A DNA stretch of 64,000 nucleotides from VRUE01 sp963742535 (GCA_963742535.1 CAVUMC010000002.1:2604001-2668000), one strand, 5' to 3'. Numbered from the stretch's first letter, positions 1-14,040 are shown. Numbers and translations are program-made. Notes: a model not told the origin generated them from the sequence alone.

Positions 1-3000
1 CAAACGGCCACCACATCCTCGCCACGATCCGCGGCTCTGCCGTCAACCAGGACGGCGCCTCGAACGGCCTCACCGCTCCCAACGGACCCTCGCAGGAGCG
101 GGTGATCCGCCAGGCGCTGGCCAACGCCGGGCTGGAGCCGCAAGAGGTCGACATGGTCGAGGCCCACGGCACCGGGACCGCTCTCGGTGACCCGATCGAG
201 GCCGGTGCCCTGCTCGCGACCTACGGTCAGGACCGCGAGCAGCCGCTCCGTCTTGGCTCGCTGAAGTCGAACATCGGCCACACCCAGGCCGCCGCCGGAG
301 TGAGCGGCGTGATCAAGGCCGTGCTGGCGATGCGTGCGGGCCGGATGCCGAAGACGCTTCACGTCGACCAGCCCTCTTCCAAGATCGATTGGGGGGCGGG
401 CAAGGTCGAGCTGCTCACCGAGTCGAGGGAGTGGGAGCCGAATGGTCACCCGCGCCGCGCCGGCGTCTCTTCCTTCGGCATCAGCGGCACCAACGCCCAT
501 CTGATCTTGGAGGAGGCGCCCGTAGCCGGTCGGGACCCCGGCACGGGCGCTTCCTCCAAGGACCTAGACGGGGAGATCTTCTTCCCCGCTGGTCCTTTGC
601 CGCTGCTCCTCTCGGCTAAAGGACAGGAGGCGCTGGCCGAGCAAGCCGCTCGCCTCGCCGCGCATCTCGAGCAGAACCCCGAGCTGGAGCTGAGGGATCT
701 CACCTATTCCCTCGCAACGACTAAGCCCGGGTTGCAGAGGAGAGCGGTGCTCCTTGCGGTCGATAAGGCAGAGCTCTCGGAGGGACTCGGCGCCCTCGCA
801 GGGGGCGAGCGCCCACCGAGTGCGGTCCTTGCCAAGTGCCCGCCGAGCCCACGTCTCGCTTACCTCTTCACTGGTCAGGGCTCCCAGAGACCCGGCATGG
901 GCAAGGAGCTCTATGAGACCTACCCGGCCTACGGCGAGGCGCTGGATCAGGTCTTCGCCGAGATCGATCCGCTGATCGGTCGCTCCCTCGCCGAGCTGAT
1001 CTTCAGTGAGGAGGGATCGAGCGAGGCGGCCGAGCTCGCCCACACCACTTACGCACAACCGGCTCTCTTCGCCACGCAGGTCGCTCTCGGTCGTCTCTAC
1101 GAGAGCTGGGGACTGAAGCCCGAGGCGATGGCCGGGCACTCGGTCGGTGAGATCTCAGCTGCCCACCTCGCCGGCGTCCTTTCGCTGAAGGACGCGGCGA
1201 AGCTCGTCTGCTCCCGGGGTGCCCTGATGGGAGCGCTGCCGACCGGCGGGGCGATGCTGGCAATCGAGGCGACTGAGACGGAAGCCCTTGAGCTGATCGC
1301 GGGCAAGGAGCAAGCACTCTCCCTCGCCGCGATCAACTCGCCCAGCTCCTGCGTCATCTCGGGGGTCGAGTCCGCGATCGATGAGTGCGAGGCCACCTGG
1401 AAGGGGGCGGGCAAGCGAGCCAAGCGCCTCGAGGTCTCCCACGCCTTCCACTCGCCGCTGATGGAGCCGATGCTGGAGGAGTTCGCGGCGGTCTGCGAGA
1501 GCCTCGACTTCCAAGCTCCCAAGCTCCCGATCGTCTCCTGTCTCACAGGCGAGCTCCTCAGCAAGGAGCAGGCAACCGACCCTGGCTACTGGGTCACTCA
1601 TGTACGCCAGCCGGTGCGCTTCGCTGCCGCGGTCTCGACCCTGCTCGATGAAGGCACCTCTACAGCGCTGGAGCTCGGCCCCGACCCCGTCCTCTGCGCG
1701 ATGGCGGATGAGTGCCTCGGCGAGGGCCAGGAGCTCACGCTTGCTCCAGCGCTTCGCGCCGGGCACCCAGAGCCCAACAGCGCTCTTGGTGCTCTAGCTA
1801 CTGCCCATGCCACCGGTGCCCCGGTCAACTGGGACGCCTTCTTCAAAGGCTCGGGCGCACATCAGGTGCCGCTTCCCACCTACCCCTTCCAACGCCAGCG
1901 CTTCTGGCTCAGCCCCCAAAGCAGGGGGGCGGACCCTGCCGCTCTCGGTCACACGCCCCTTGACCATCCTTTCCTGGCAGCCGTTATCGAGGAGCCCGAA
2001 GGCGAAGGGCTCTCGCTCAGCGGTCGCATCTCCCTTGCCGAGCACCCATGGCTCTCCGGTCACGATGTCGACGAGATCCCGATTCTGCCCGGCACAGCCT
2101 TCTTGGAGGCCGCGCTCTACGCCGGCGAGCAGGCGGGTGCTCCGGTGCTCGAAAAGCTCACTCTGCAAGCACCGCTCGTCCTCACCGACACGCCGGTGGC
2201 ACTGCGGGTCTCGCTCTCTGCGCCCGAGCAGGGCAGCCGAGAGCTCTCGATCCACTCCCGCATCGAAGAGGAGGAAGCGCAGTGGGTAAAGCACGCGAGC
2301 GGCACCCTCGCCGAGGGCGATGCTCGAGAGCTGGAGCCACTGGGTGAGTGGCCGCCCCAGGACACAGGGGCGATCTACGCCGATGCGGCTCTTCCCCGAG
2401 AGCTCAGTCCGGACGGCTTCCTGATCCACCCAGCCCTGCTCGAGGCCGCTTTCCAGCCAGCCGGCTCAGCGGATGGAGAGGAGATGCATTTCGCCTCCTT
2501 CTCCGGCGCCTCGCTGTATGAGGGGGCCGGCGGCGAGCTGCGGGTGAGGGTCGCCGCCGCGACGACTCGTCGCTTCGATCCCGCCGAGCTTCCGGCTCAG
2601 GCAAACCTGCCTCTCTACGCCTTGGCGTGGGAGCGCTTGGAGCCTTCCGCCGGAGGCCCGGAAGCACCGAGCGAGGGCCGGCGGGAGGTCGAGATCTGGC
2701 GCGCGCCGCGGGATCCGGAGGCCAAGGAGCTGAGCGCCGTGCTCCTGGCGACGCTCCAGGAATTCCTCTCCAAGGAAGAGGAGGAGTCTCGTTTGGCGAT
2801 CGTCGTCAGTGGGGCTTTTGCCGCCGCGCCGGGCGAGTCGCCCGATCCGGCCCAGGCCGCGCTCGCCGGCCTCGCCGGCTTCGCCGCCGCCGAGCATCCC
2901 GGCCGAGTCGTCCTGATCGACACCGACGACAGCGAGGCCTCGAAGGCGGTCCTGCCCAGCGCTCTCTGGAGCCCCGAGCCTCAGCTGGCCCTGCGCGCGG

Positions 3001-4140
3001 GGGAGATCCTGGTGCCGCGCCTGGCGCCGAGCGCTGGGGGCGAGCCCGATGGAGATGGTCCGGTCGAGCTCGACCCCGAGCGCATCGTCCTGCTTACCGG
3101 CGCCACGGGCGGTCTCGGCTCACTGCTCGCGAGGCATCTGGTCGAGGCCCACGGCGCGAGGCATCTGATCCTGGTCAGCCGCTCTGGTGAAGGGGCGCCG
3201 GGTGCGAAGGAGCTGCGCGAGGAGCTGGGTGCGTTGGGCGCGCGGGTCGAGATCGCCGCCTGCGACGTCTCCGATCGCTCGCAGGTGCAGGAGCTGCTCG
3301 CCGGCGTCGATCCCGAGCATCCCCTCGGCGCGATCTTCCACTGCGCCGCCGTCCTCGCTGACGCCACCGTGCAGAGCGCGAGCGTCGAGCAGATCGAGCG
3401 CGTCTTCGCCCCCAAGGTCGATGGCGCCGCCCACCTCAGCGAGCTGACCCGAGAGCTCGAGCTCACCCACTTCGTCTGCTTCTCCTCGATCGCTGGGCTC
3501 TTTGGCTCCGCGGGCCAGGGCACCTACGCCGCCGCCAACCGCTACCTCGACGCGCTGGCCCAGGCGAGGAGGGCCGAAGGGCTCGCCGCCACCTCGATCG
3601 CCTGGGGCCTTTGGCAGCGCGAAGGCCTTGCCGCGAGTCTCGGGGAAGCGGACATCGCGCGCATCAGCCGCGGCGGCATCGCGCCACTGTCGGACGAGCA
3701 GGGCCTCGCGCTCTTCGACAGCGCACTTTCCGGCGCCGAGCCGCTGGCCGCTGCGATCGCCTTCGACCGGCCCGCACTCAGGGCAAAAGCAAAGACCGGG
3801 GGCCTTCCGCCGATCCTGACGGGGATCGTCCCGCAGCCAAAGCTCGCGGGCGGGCAGGGGGCGCTGGCGCGGCGCCTGCGCGAGGTCCCCGGGGGCTCGC
3901 GCACCCGCCTCGCCGAAGACTTCGTCCGCGCCGAGGTCGCGGCGATCCTCGGCCATTCCTCCCCGGCTCAGGTCGGGCCTGACGATCCCTTCCAGGAGCT
4001 TGGCTTCGACTCGCTGGCTGCGGTCGAGCTGCGCAACCGCCTGACCGAGGCCAGCGGCCTTCGCCTCGCCTCGAGCGTGGTTTTCGACTACCCCAACGTC
4101 TCCGCGCTGGCTTCCCATCTGCTCGCCCTGATCGGCGAGA
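1..4140 (+). other. Module M1 (partial): KS(C-term)-AT-DH*-KR-ACP
   Basis: KS tail to ~510 (HGTGT, KSNIGH); AT ~855-1790 with HAFH from 1440, malonyl type; DH remnant ~1950-2600; KR ~3060-3790 with Tyr 3525-3527, LAD and no Trp marker, so B-type; ACP Ser 4011-4013. The DH lacks about 36 residues around the normal GFDYGESF motif and a second C-terminal block, has Glu for Gly in H-x3-G-x4-P (His 2061-2063) and Glu for the catalytic Asp (2442-2444). Predicted output: beta-hydroxyl. Confidence 0.85.
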
Positions 4141-4180
4141 GTGCGCCGGCGAAGAGCGTCGCGAGCAAGGTCCGCTCCAC

Positions 4181-7100
4181 GGAGGAGCCGATCGCGATCG
4201 TCGGCATGGCCTGCCGCATGCCCGGCGGGGTCTCTTCTCCCGCGGACCTCTGGGCGCTCGTGCGCGCTGAGCGCGACGCGATCGGCCCGCTGCCCGAGGA
4301 CCGCGGCTGGGACCCCGAGAGCGTCTACGTCCTTCACCCCGACAGCCCGGACTACCTGCGCGAGGGTGGCTTCCTCCTCGACGCGGCCGAGTTCGACCCG
4401 GCCTTCTTTGCGATCAGCCCGCGCGAGGCAGCGGCGATGGACCCCCAGCAGCGGCTGGGACTCGAATCTTCCTGGGAGGCGCTGGAGGACGCTGGGATCG
4501 ACCCGTTGGGGTTGAAGGGGACCGAGACGGGGGTCTTCACCGGCATCATCAACTCCTCCTACGGAGTCACACCCGTTGATTCCTCGGGCGCCGCCGTGGC
4601 CGCCGCCGCCGGCCGTGTCTCCTACACGCTCGGCCTCGAGGGCCCGGCGATGACCGTCGACACCGCCTGCTCCTCCTCGCTGGTTGCGATCCACCTGGCG
4701 GCGGGAGCCCTGCAGCGCGGCGAGTGCAACCTCGCCCTCGCCGGCGGCGCGACCGTTCTCGCCACCCCCTCGCTCTTCGCCTACTTCTCCGAGCAGCGGG
4801 GACTGGCGACCGACGGCCGAAGCAAGGCCTTCTCGGAGGAGGCCGATGGCCTCGGCATCTCCGAGGGTGTCGGCGTCCTGGTCTTGGAGCGGCTCTCCGA
4901 TGCCGAAGCCAACGGCCACCGGGTCCTCGCCACGATCCGCGGCAGCGCGGTCAACCAGGACGGGGCCTCCAACGGCCTCACCGCCCCCAACGGCCCCTCG
5001 CAGGAGCGGGTGATTCGCCAGGCCCTCGCCAACGCCGGGCTCGAGCCGCGGGAGATCGACATGGTCGAGGCCCACGGCACTGGCACTGCCCTTGGCGATC
5101 CGATCGAGGCCGGGGCGATCCTCGCCACTTATGGCCAGGACCGCGAGCAGCCGCTCCGTCTCGGCTCGCTGAAGTCGAACATCGGCCACACCCAGGCCGC
5201 CGCCGGCGTCTCGGGCGTGATCAAGGCCGTGATGGCGATGCGCGCGGGCACGATGCCGAGGACGCTCCACGCCGATCGGCCTTCCTCGCGGATCGATTGG
5301 GCGGCCGGCAAGGTCGAGCTGCTTACCGAGGCCCGCGAGTGGGAGGCCAACGGCCACCCGCGCCGCGCCGGCGTCTCCTCATTCGGAGCGACCGGCACCA
5401 ACGCCCATCTGATCTTGGAGGAGGCATCCGTTGCCGGTCGGGACCCCGGCTCGGGTGCCTCCGCCAAGGACCTAGGCGGGGAGATCTTTTTCCCCACTGG
5501 TCCTTTGCCGCTGCTCCTCTCCGCCAAAGGAGAGGAGGCGCTGGCCGAGCAAGCCGCTCGTCTCGCCGCGCATCTCGAGGAGGACCCCGAGCTCTCCCTC
5601 GCCGACCTTGCCTACTCCCTCGCGACCACTCGCGCCGACCTGCGGAGAAGAGCGGTGGTGGTTGCTGAAAGCGGGGAGGAGCTCGCCGAGGGACTCAGCG
5701 CTCTCGCCAAGGGCGAGCGCCCACCGAACGCAGTCCTCGCCAAAACGCCATCGAGCCCGCGCCTCGCCTACCTCTTCACCGGCCAGGGCTCCCAGCGCCC
5801 GGGCATGGGTCAAGGGCTCTATGAGACCTACCCGGCCTACGGCGAGGCGCTCGATCGGGTCTTCGCCGAGGTCGATCCCCTGATCGCTCGCTCCCTCGCC
5901 GAGCTGATCTTCAGTGAGGAGGGATCGAGCGAGGCGGCCGAGCTCGCCCACACCACCTACGCCCAGCCGGCTCTCTTCGCCACCCAGGTCGCCCTCGGCC
6001 GTCTCTACGAGAGCTGGGGACTCACCCCGGAGGCGATGGCCGGGCACTCGGTGGGGGAGATCAGTGCTGCCCACCTCGCCGGCGTCCTCTCGCTGGAAGA
6101 CGCGGCGAAGCTCGTCTGCTCCCGCGGTGCCCTGATGGGAGCTCTCCCGGAGGGCGGGGCGATGCTGGCGATCGAGGCGACCGAGGCGGAGGCGCTCGAC
6201 CTGATCGCCGGCAAGGAGCAAGAGATCTCACTGGCGGCGATCAACTCGCCCACCTCCTGCGTCATCTCGGGAACCGAGTCCGCGATCAATGCCTGCGAAG
6301 CCGCCTGGAAGGGGGAGGGCAAGCGAGCCAAGCGCCTCGACGTCTCCCACGCCTTCCACTCGCCGCTGATGGAGCCGATGCTGGAGGAGTTCGCGGCGGT
6401 CTGCGAGGGCCTCGACTTCCAGGCCGCCAAGACCCCGATCGTCTCTTGTCTCACCGGTGAGCTGCTTACCGCGGAGCAGGCCACCGATCCCGCTTACTGG
6501 GTCACGCACGTACGCCAGCCGGTTCGCTTCGCCGCCGCGGTCTCGACCCTGCTCGGCGAAGGCACCACCACGGCACTTGAGCTCGGCCCCGACCCCGTGC
6601 TCTGCGCGATGGCGGATGAGTGCCTGGGTGAGGGTCAGGAGCTCGCGCTCGCTCCGGCTCTGCGCTCCGGGCACCCCGAGCCGCAAAGCGCCCTTGGTGC
6701 CCTCGCGACCGCCCACGCCACCGGCGCCCCGGTTGACTGGGACGCCTTCTTCGAGGGCTCTGGCGCAAAGCAAGTCCCGCTTCCCACCTATCCCTTCCAG
6801 CGCCAGCGCTACTGGCTCTCACCACAGAGCTCGGGAGTCGACGCCTCCGCCCTTGGCCAAAGCGCTCTCTCTCATCCTTTCTTGGCGGCAGCGATCGAGG
6901 ACCCCGCGGGTGCCGGCCTTTTCTTCAGCGGTCGCATTTCCCTTGCCGAGCACCCCTGGCTCTCCGATCAAGCGGTCGAGGGGCAAGCGATCCTGCCCGG
7001 CACCGCTTTCTTGGAGGCGGCGCTCTACGCCGGTGAGCAGGCGGGTGCGCCGGTGCTCGAGGAGCTCACCCTGCAGGCGCCGCTCGTCATCACCGACACC

Positions 7101-8990
7101 CCGATAGCGCTGCGGATCTCGCTCTCCGCGCCCGAGCAGGGCAGGCGAGAACTCTCGATCCACTCCCGCCCTGAAGAAGAGGAAGCGCAGTGGACCAAGA
7201 ACGCCTCGGGCACCCTCGCCGAGGGTGAGCCCGTTGAGCTGGAGCCCCATCCGGATGGCTTCCTGATCCACCCGGCCCTACTCGACGCCGCTTTCCAGCC
7301 AGCCGGCTCAGCGGATGGAGAGGAGGTGCATTTCGCCTCCTTCTCCGGCGCCTCGCTGTATGAGGGGGCCGGCGGCGAGCTGCGGGTGAGGATCGCCGGC
7401 GCGACTACTCGTCGCTTCGATCCCGGCGAGCTGGGCCTGAGCGTCAAGGACCCGCTTTACCGGCTCGAGTGGCAGGCGATTTCCAGCGAGGAGCTCGACG
7501 CGGAAGCCGATGGGGAGCCGCGCGAAACGGAGATTTGGCGCGCCCCTGAAGAGATCGACCCCACGGAGGGGAGCATCGCCCTGCTGGCAAAGCTGCAGGA
7601 CTTCCTCTCCCAGGGAGACGAGAGCTCGCGCTTGGCGATCGTCGTCAACGGCGCCTTCGCCGTCGATTCCTCGCGGTTCCCCGATCCCGTCCAGGCCGCG
7701 CTCGCTGGCCTCGCCGGCTCCGCCGCATCCGAGCATCCCGGGCGGGTTGTCTTGATCGACACCGATGGCAGCGATGCTTCCGAAGCGATCCTGCCGAGCG
7801 CTCTCCGCAGTGCCGAGCCCCAGCTCGTCCTGCGTGAGGGGGAGCCGATGGCGCCGCGATTCGCGGAGGGCGGGGCCGGCGACGAGGAGGCGGTCGAGCT
7901 CGACCCCGAACGCACCGTGCTGATCACCGGCGCCACCGGTGGCCTTGGGCAGCTGGTCGCGAGGCACCTGATCGAGCGCCACGGGGCGAGGCATCAGGTG
8001 CTCGTCAGCCGCTCTGGCGAAGAGGCGCAGGGAGCCAAGGAGCTCCGCGAGGAGCTGGAAGCGCTGGGCGCGCGGGTCCGGATCGCCGCCTGCGACGTCT
8101 CCGATCGCTCCCAAGTGGAGGAGCTGCTCGCCGGCATCGACCCCGAGCACCCCCTCGGCGCCGTCATCCACTGCGCCGGCGTCCTCGCTGACGCCACCGT
8201 GCAGGGCGCCAGCGCCGAGCAACTGCAACGTGTCTTCGCCCCCAAGGTCGACGGCGCACAACACCTCGACGAGCTGACCAAGGAGCTCGCGCTCACCCAC
8301 TTCGTCTGCTTCTCCTCGATCGCCGGCCTCCTCGGTGGTGCCGGCCAGGGCGCCTACGCCGCCGCCAACCGTTACCTCGACGCGCTTGCTCAGCAACGGA
8401 AGGCTGAAGGGCTCGCCGCCACCTCGATCGCCTGGGGCCTCTGGCAGCGCGAGTCGGGCATGGCCGCTGAGCTGGAGGGGGCCGACGTGGCGCGGATAGG
8501 CCGCGGCGGCGTCGTCCCGCTGTCGGACGCGCGGGGCCTGGCGCTCTTCGATCGGGCGCTTGCCTCGTCGGAGTCGCTGAGTGCGGCGATGGCGCTCGAC
8601 CGCGCAGTGCTCAGGGCGAAAGCGAAGACAGGAGCTTTGCCGCCGCTGCTGACCGGGATCGTGCCGCTGCCAAAGCTCCCGAGCGGCGCGCAGGGCGCCC
8701 TGGCGCGAAGGCTGCGCGAGGCCCCCGAGGGCTCGCGCACCCGTCTTGCCGAAGATTTCGTCCGCGCTGACGTCGCGGCGATCCTCGGCCATTCCTCCCC
8801 GGCCCAGATCGGGCCCGAGGACGCCTTCAAGGAGCTTGGCTTCGACTCCCTGGCGGCGGTCGAGCTGCGCAATCGGTTGAGCGAGGCGAGTGGCCTGCGG
8901 CTCACCTCGAGCGCCGTCTTCGACTACCCCAACGTCTCGGCGCTGGCCGCGCACCTGCTCGCCCTGATCGGCGGGAGCGCCCCGGTCAAG
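4181..8990 (+). other. Module M2: KS-AT-DH*-KR-ACP
   Basis: KS Cys 4668-4670; AT with HAFH starting 6348 (malonyl); DH remnant ~6860-7440 with Gln in place of the catalytic His (6969-6971, SDQAVEGQAILPG) and the same missing GFDYG region as M1; KR Tyr 8355-8357; ACP Ser 8847-8849. The DH stub is nearly the same as that of M1 (SFSGASLYEGAGGELRVR in both). Predicted output: beta-hydroxyl. Confidence 0.85.
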
Positions 8991-9017
8991 ACCGTTGCGA
9001 GGAGGGTCCGCTCCAGC

Positions 9018-12000
9018 GAGGAGCCGATCGCGATCGTCGGCATGGCCTGTCGCCTGCCCGGCGGGGTCTCCAAGCCGCAAGAGCTGTGGGAGCTGCTGCG
9101 AGCGGAGCGCGACGCGATCGGCCCGCTGCCCGAGGACCGCGGCTGGGACCCCGAGGGCGTCTACGTGCTTCACCCCGACAGCCCCGACTACCTGCGCCGG
9201 GGCGGCTTCCTCGCCGACGCCGCCGAGTTCGATCCCGCCTTCTTCTCGATCTCCCCGCGCGAGGCGACCGAGATGGATCCCCAGCAGCGACTGGCACTCG
9301 AATCCTCTTGGGAGGCGCTGGAGGACGCGGGGATCGACCCGCTGGAGCTGCGGGGCTCTGCGACCGGGGTCTTCACCGGCGTGATCAACTCCTACTACGG
9401 GGTGACGCCGGTCGATGGCTCGGGTGCCGCCGTCAGCGCCGCCTCCGGCCGCGTCTCCTACGCGCTCGGCCTCGAGGGCCCGGCGATGACCGTCGACACC
9501 GCCTGCTCCTCCTCGCTGGTTGCGATCCACCTGGCTGCGGGAGCCCTGCAGCGGGGCGAGTGCGACCTCGCTCTGGCCGGCGGCTCCACCGTCCTCGCCA
9601 CCTCTTCGATCTTTGCCTACTTCTCCAACCAGCGAGGCCTCGCTACCGACGGCCGAAGCAAGGCCTTCGCCGAGGCTGCCGACGGCCTCGGCATCTCCGA
9701 GGGGGGTGGCGTCCTGGTCTTGGAGCGGCTCTCCGATGCCGAGGCCAAAGGCCACCACATCCTCGCCACGATTCGCGGCTCGGCGGTCAACCAGGACGGC
9801 GCCTCGAACGGGATCACCGCTCCCAACGGCCTCTCGCAGGAGCGGGTTATCCGCCAGGCCCTCGCCAATGCTGGGCTCGAGCCGCGGGAGATCGACATGG
9901 TCGAGGCCCACGGCACCGGCACTGCCCTTGGCGATCCGATCGAGGCCGGAGCGATCCTCGCCACCTATGGCCAGGATCGCGAGCAGCCCCTGCGGCTTGG
10001 CTCGTTGAAGTCAAACGTCGGTCACGCCCAGGCCGCGGCCGGAGTGAGCGGCGTGATCAAGGCGGTGCTGGCGATGCGCGAGGGTCTGATGCCGAAGACG
10101 CTCCACGTCGATCGACCCTCTTCGAAGATCGATTGGGAGGCCGGCAAGGTCGAGCTGCTGACCGAGGCGAAGGAGTGGGAGCCCAACGGTCACCCGCGGC
10201 GCGCCGGCGTCTCCTCCTTTGGAGCGACCGGCACCAATGCCCACCTGATCTTGGAGGAGGCGCCCGTGTCCGGTCGGGACCCCGGCTCGGGCGCTTCCGC
10301 CGAGGACCTGGACGGGGAGGACGCTTTCCCTGCTGGTCCTTTGCCGCTGCGTCTCTCCGCCAAGGACGAGGAGGCGCTCGCCGAGCAGGCCGGCTGTCTC
10401 GCCGTCCACCTCGAGGAGAACCCAGAGCTGGAGCTGAGGGATCTCGCCTATTCCCTCGCAACGACCCGGGCGGGGTTGCAGAGACGAGCGGTGCTGGTTG
10501 CCGCGAGCGGGGAGGAGCTCGCCGAGGGACTCAGCGCTCTCGCCAAGGGCGAGCGCCCGTCGAGTGCGGTCCTCGCCAAGACCCCACCGAGCCCGCGCCT
10601 CGCCTACCTCTTCACCGGCCAGGGCTCCCAGCGAGCGGGCATGGGTCAAGAGCTCTATGAGACCTACCCCGCCTACCGCGAGGCGCTCGATCGGGTCTTC
10701 GCTGAGGTCGATCCGCTGATCGCTCGCTCCCTCGCCGAGCTGATCTTCAGCGAGGAGGGATCGAGTGAGGCCGCCGATCTCGCTCACACCACTTACGCCC
10801 AGCCGGCCTTGTTCGCGACCCAGGTAGCGCTCGGCCGTCTCTACGAGAGCTGGGGACTCACCCCGGAGGCGATGGCCGGGCACTCGGTGGGGGAGATCTC
10901 AGCTGCCCACCTCGCCGGCGTCCTCTCGCTGGAAGACGCGGCGAAGCTCGTCTGCTCCCGCGGTGCCCTGATGGGAGCACTGCCGACCGGCGGGGCGATG
11001 TTGGCGATCGAGGCGACCGAGGCGGAAGCACTCGACCTGATCGCCGGCAAGGAGCAAGAGATCTCACTGGCGGCGATCAACTCGCCCAGCTCCTGCGTGA
11101 TCTCGGGGGTCGAGTCCGCGATCGATGAGTGCGAGGCCACTTGGAAGGAGCAGGGCAAGCGAGCCAAGCGCCTCGACGTCTCCCACGCCTTCCACTCGCC
11201 GCTGATGGAGCCGATGCTGGAGGAGTTCGCGGCGGTTTGCGAGAGCCTCGACTTCAACGCGCCCCAGACCCCGATCGTCTCCTGTCTCACTGGCGAGTTG
11301 CTCACCGAGGAACAGGCAACTGACCCCAGCTACTGGGTGACCCATGTGCGCCAGCCGGTTCGTTTCGCCGCCGCGGTCTCGACCCTGCTCGGCGAAGGCA
11401 CTACGACCGCGCTCGAGCTCGGCCCGGACCCCGTGCTCTGTGCGATGGCGGATGAGTGCCTGGGTGAGGGTCAGGAGCTCACGCTTGCGCCGGCTCTGCG
11501 CTCCGGGCACCCCGAGCCGCAAAGCGCCTTGGGTGCTCTCGCCACCGCCCACGCGACTGGCGCGCCGGTCAACTGGGATGCCTTTTTCAAGAGCTCAGGC
11601 GCAAGGGTCATCCCGCTTCCCACCTACGCCTTCCAACGCAAGCGCTACTGGCTAGCCCCGCAAAGCAGGGGAGCGGATCCCGCCGCGATCGGTCACACGC
11701 CCCTTGACCACCCCTTCCTGGCAGCCGCGATCGAGGAGCCCGAAGGCCTCTCGCTCAGCGGCCGCATCTCCCTCGCGGAGCACCCGTGGCTATCCGACCA
11801 CGCCCTTGCCGGCCAGGCGATCCTGCCCGGCACCGCTTTCTTGGAGGCGGCGCTTTACGCCGGTGAGCAGGCAGGTGCGCCCGTAGTCGAGGAGCTCTTG
11901 CTGCAAGCCCCGCTTCCACTCGGTGACACACCGGTGACGCTGCGGGTCTCACTCTCCGCACCCGAGGAAGGGAGGCGCGAGTTCTCGATTCACTCCCGCC

Positions 12001-14040
12001 CCGAAGGGGAGGACGCCCAGTGGGCAAAGCACGCGAGCGGCACCCTCGCCGAGGGCGCGCCGGCCCAGTTGGAGCCCCTCGCTGAGTGGCCCCCGCCGGG
12101 GGCCGAAGAGGTCGAGGTCGATCACCTGCGCGCCCGCCTGGCCGAGGCCGGCTTCGACTACGGCGAGTCCTTCCAGGGCCTCACCGCTGCTTGGCAAGAC
12201 GGCGAGGAGATCTACACCGAAGCGTCCCTGCCGGAGGCGCTCGCGAGCGATGGCTTCCTGATCCACCCGGCTCTGCTCGACTCATCGCTTCACCCCTCCA
12301 CCCTGGCGGCGGGAGAGGAGATGCGCCTGCCGTTCTCCTTCGCCGGGCTCTCCCTTGCTGCTCCTGCTCGCGACGTGTTGCGGGTGCGCATCTACGGCGG
12401 TGGAGAGCAGGCCCGGATCGAGCTCTTCGACGACCTCGGCGCTCCCCTCGGCCTGATCGAGAAGGCGACCTCACGAGCCTTCGACCCGACCGCCCTGCGC
12501 GCGGGAAGTGGTCCCGACCCCCTTTACGCGCTGCGCTGGGAGCGTGCCGAGCTGGATCAGGGAGAAGACGCGGAGGCGTCGAGCCAAGAGCGGGGAGAGG
12601 CCGAGCTCTGGCGTGCCCCGGAGGACATGAGTCCCAAAGAGGCCACCCTCGTCCTCCTGGCAAAGCTCCAGGACTTCCTTGCCGCCGAAGACGAGGGCTC
12701 CCGTCTGGCGGTCGTCGTCAATGGCGCCTTTGCGACGGAGGCCTCGGAGTCCCCCGAGCCGACTCAAGCCGCACTCGCCGGACTCGTTGGCTCCGCCGCC
12801 TCTGAGCACCCCGGGCGCGTCTTCTTGATCGACAGCGATGGCAGCGATGCCTCCGAGGAGGCGCTGCGGGCCGCGCTCGCCGGCGCCGAGCCCCAGCTCG
12901 CGCTGCGCGAGGGAAAGATCCTGGTGCCGCGGCTGGCAAAGGCCGAGCCCAACGGAGAAAAAGCGACGGAGCTCGACCCTGAGCGCACCGTCCTCATCAC
13001 CGGCGCCACCGGCGGCCTCGGCCAACTGATCGCTGAGCACCTGATCGAGCACCGTGGGGCGGGGCATCTGCTCTTGGCGAGTCGTTCCGGCGACGAGGCG
13101 GAGGGCGCGAAAGAGCTGCGGGAGGAGTTGGAAGAGCTCGGAGCCGCTGTTCGCATCGCCGCCTGCGACGTCTCCGATCGTGAGCAGGTCGAGCAGCTGC
13201 TCGCCGGCATCGACCCCGAGCATCCCCTCGGTGCCGTCATCCACTGCGCCGCCGTTCTCGACGACGCAACCGTGCAGGGCGCAGGCCCCGAGCAGATCGA
13301 GCGCGTCTTCGCTCCCAAGGTCGACGGCGCGCAGAACCTCAGCGAGTTGACCAAGGAGCTCGAGCTCACCCACTTCGTCTGCTTCTCCTCGGTCTCCGGC
13401 CTCTTCGGCACTCCGGGCCAGGGCGCCTACGCCGCTGCCAACCGCTACCTCGACGTGCTCGCCCAGCAGCGGAGCGCTGCGGGACTCCCCGCCACCTCGA
13501 TTGCCTGGGGGCTGTGGCAGCGCGAGAGCGGCATGAGCGGGGGGGTCGGTGAGGTCGATGCCGCCCGCATCGCCCGCGGCGGGGTCGCATCGCTAAGCGA
13601 TGAGCGGGGCCTCGCGCTCTTTGACAGCGCGCTGTCCAGTGGCGAACCGCTCGTCGCCGCCGTAGCGCTCGATCGCGCGGTGCTGGGCGCACGGGCCAAG
13701 GCCGGCACCCTGCACCCACTCCTGGCAGGGATCGCGCCGCGGGTCAAGGCGCCGGTTCGCGCCTCGGGCGCTCTCGCCGCCCTGCCCGTGCAGGAGCGCG
13801 ATCGAAAGCTCACCGAGCTGGTCCGCGCCGAGGTCGCCGCGGTGCTGGGCCACAAGGAGGGGTCGAGCATCGACCCCGCGGCAGCCTTCAGGGAGCTCGG
13901 CTTCGACTCTCTCGCCGCGGTCGAACTGCGCAACCGGCTCAACGTGGCGACCGGCCTGCGGATCGCCTCGACCGCGGTCTTCGACTATCCCAATGTCGCC
14001 GCCCTGGCCGCTCACCTGAGCGAGCGGATGTCGGGCGCGG
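9018..14040 (+). other. Module M3: KS-AT-DH-KR-ACP, first double-bond module
   Basis: KS Cys 9504-9506; AT HAFH from 11184 (malonyl); complete DH with His 11799-11801 in DHALAGQAILPG, GFDYGESFQGL and HPALLDSSLH; KR with LDD and Tyr 13428-13430; ACP Ser 13908-13910. Predicted output: double bond, trans expected from the B-type KR. Confidence 0.87.

Noticed and set aside
3120..5357. Long antisense open frames opposite the PKS genes (for example 3120-5357, 7308-9911, 28382-31750 and 36349-38982 on the minus strand)
   Set aside because: They mirror KS/KR coding in a GC-rich codon pattern, recur at the same place in each module, and show no start signal or domain resemblance. They are frame shadows of the PKS.
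12500..13000. An ER domain between DH and KR in M3-M9
   Set aside because: The DH-KR interval holds only the KR structural subdomain (for example the AALAG[LV]xGSAASEHPGR region); no ER nucleotide-binding motif was found.
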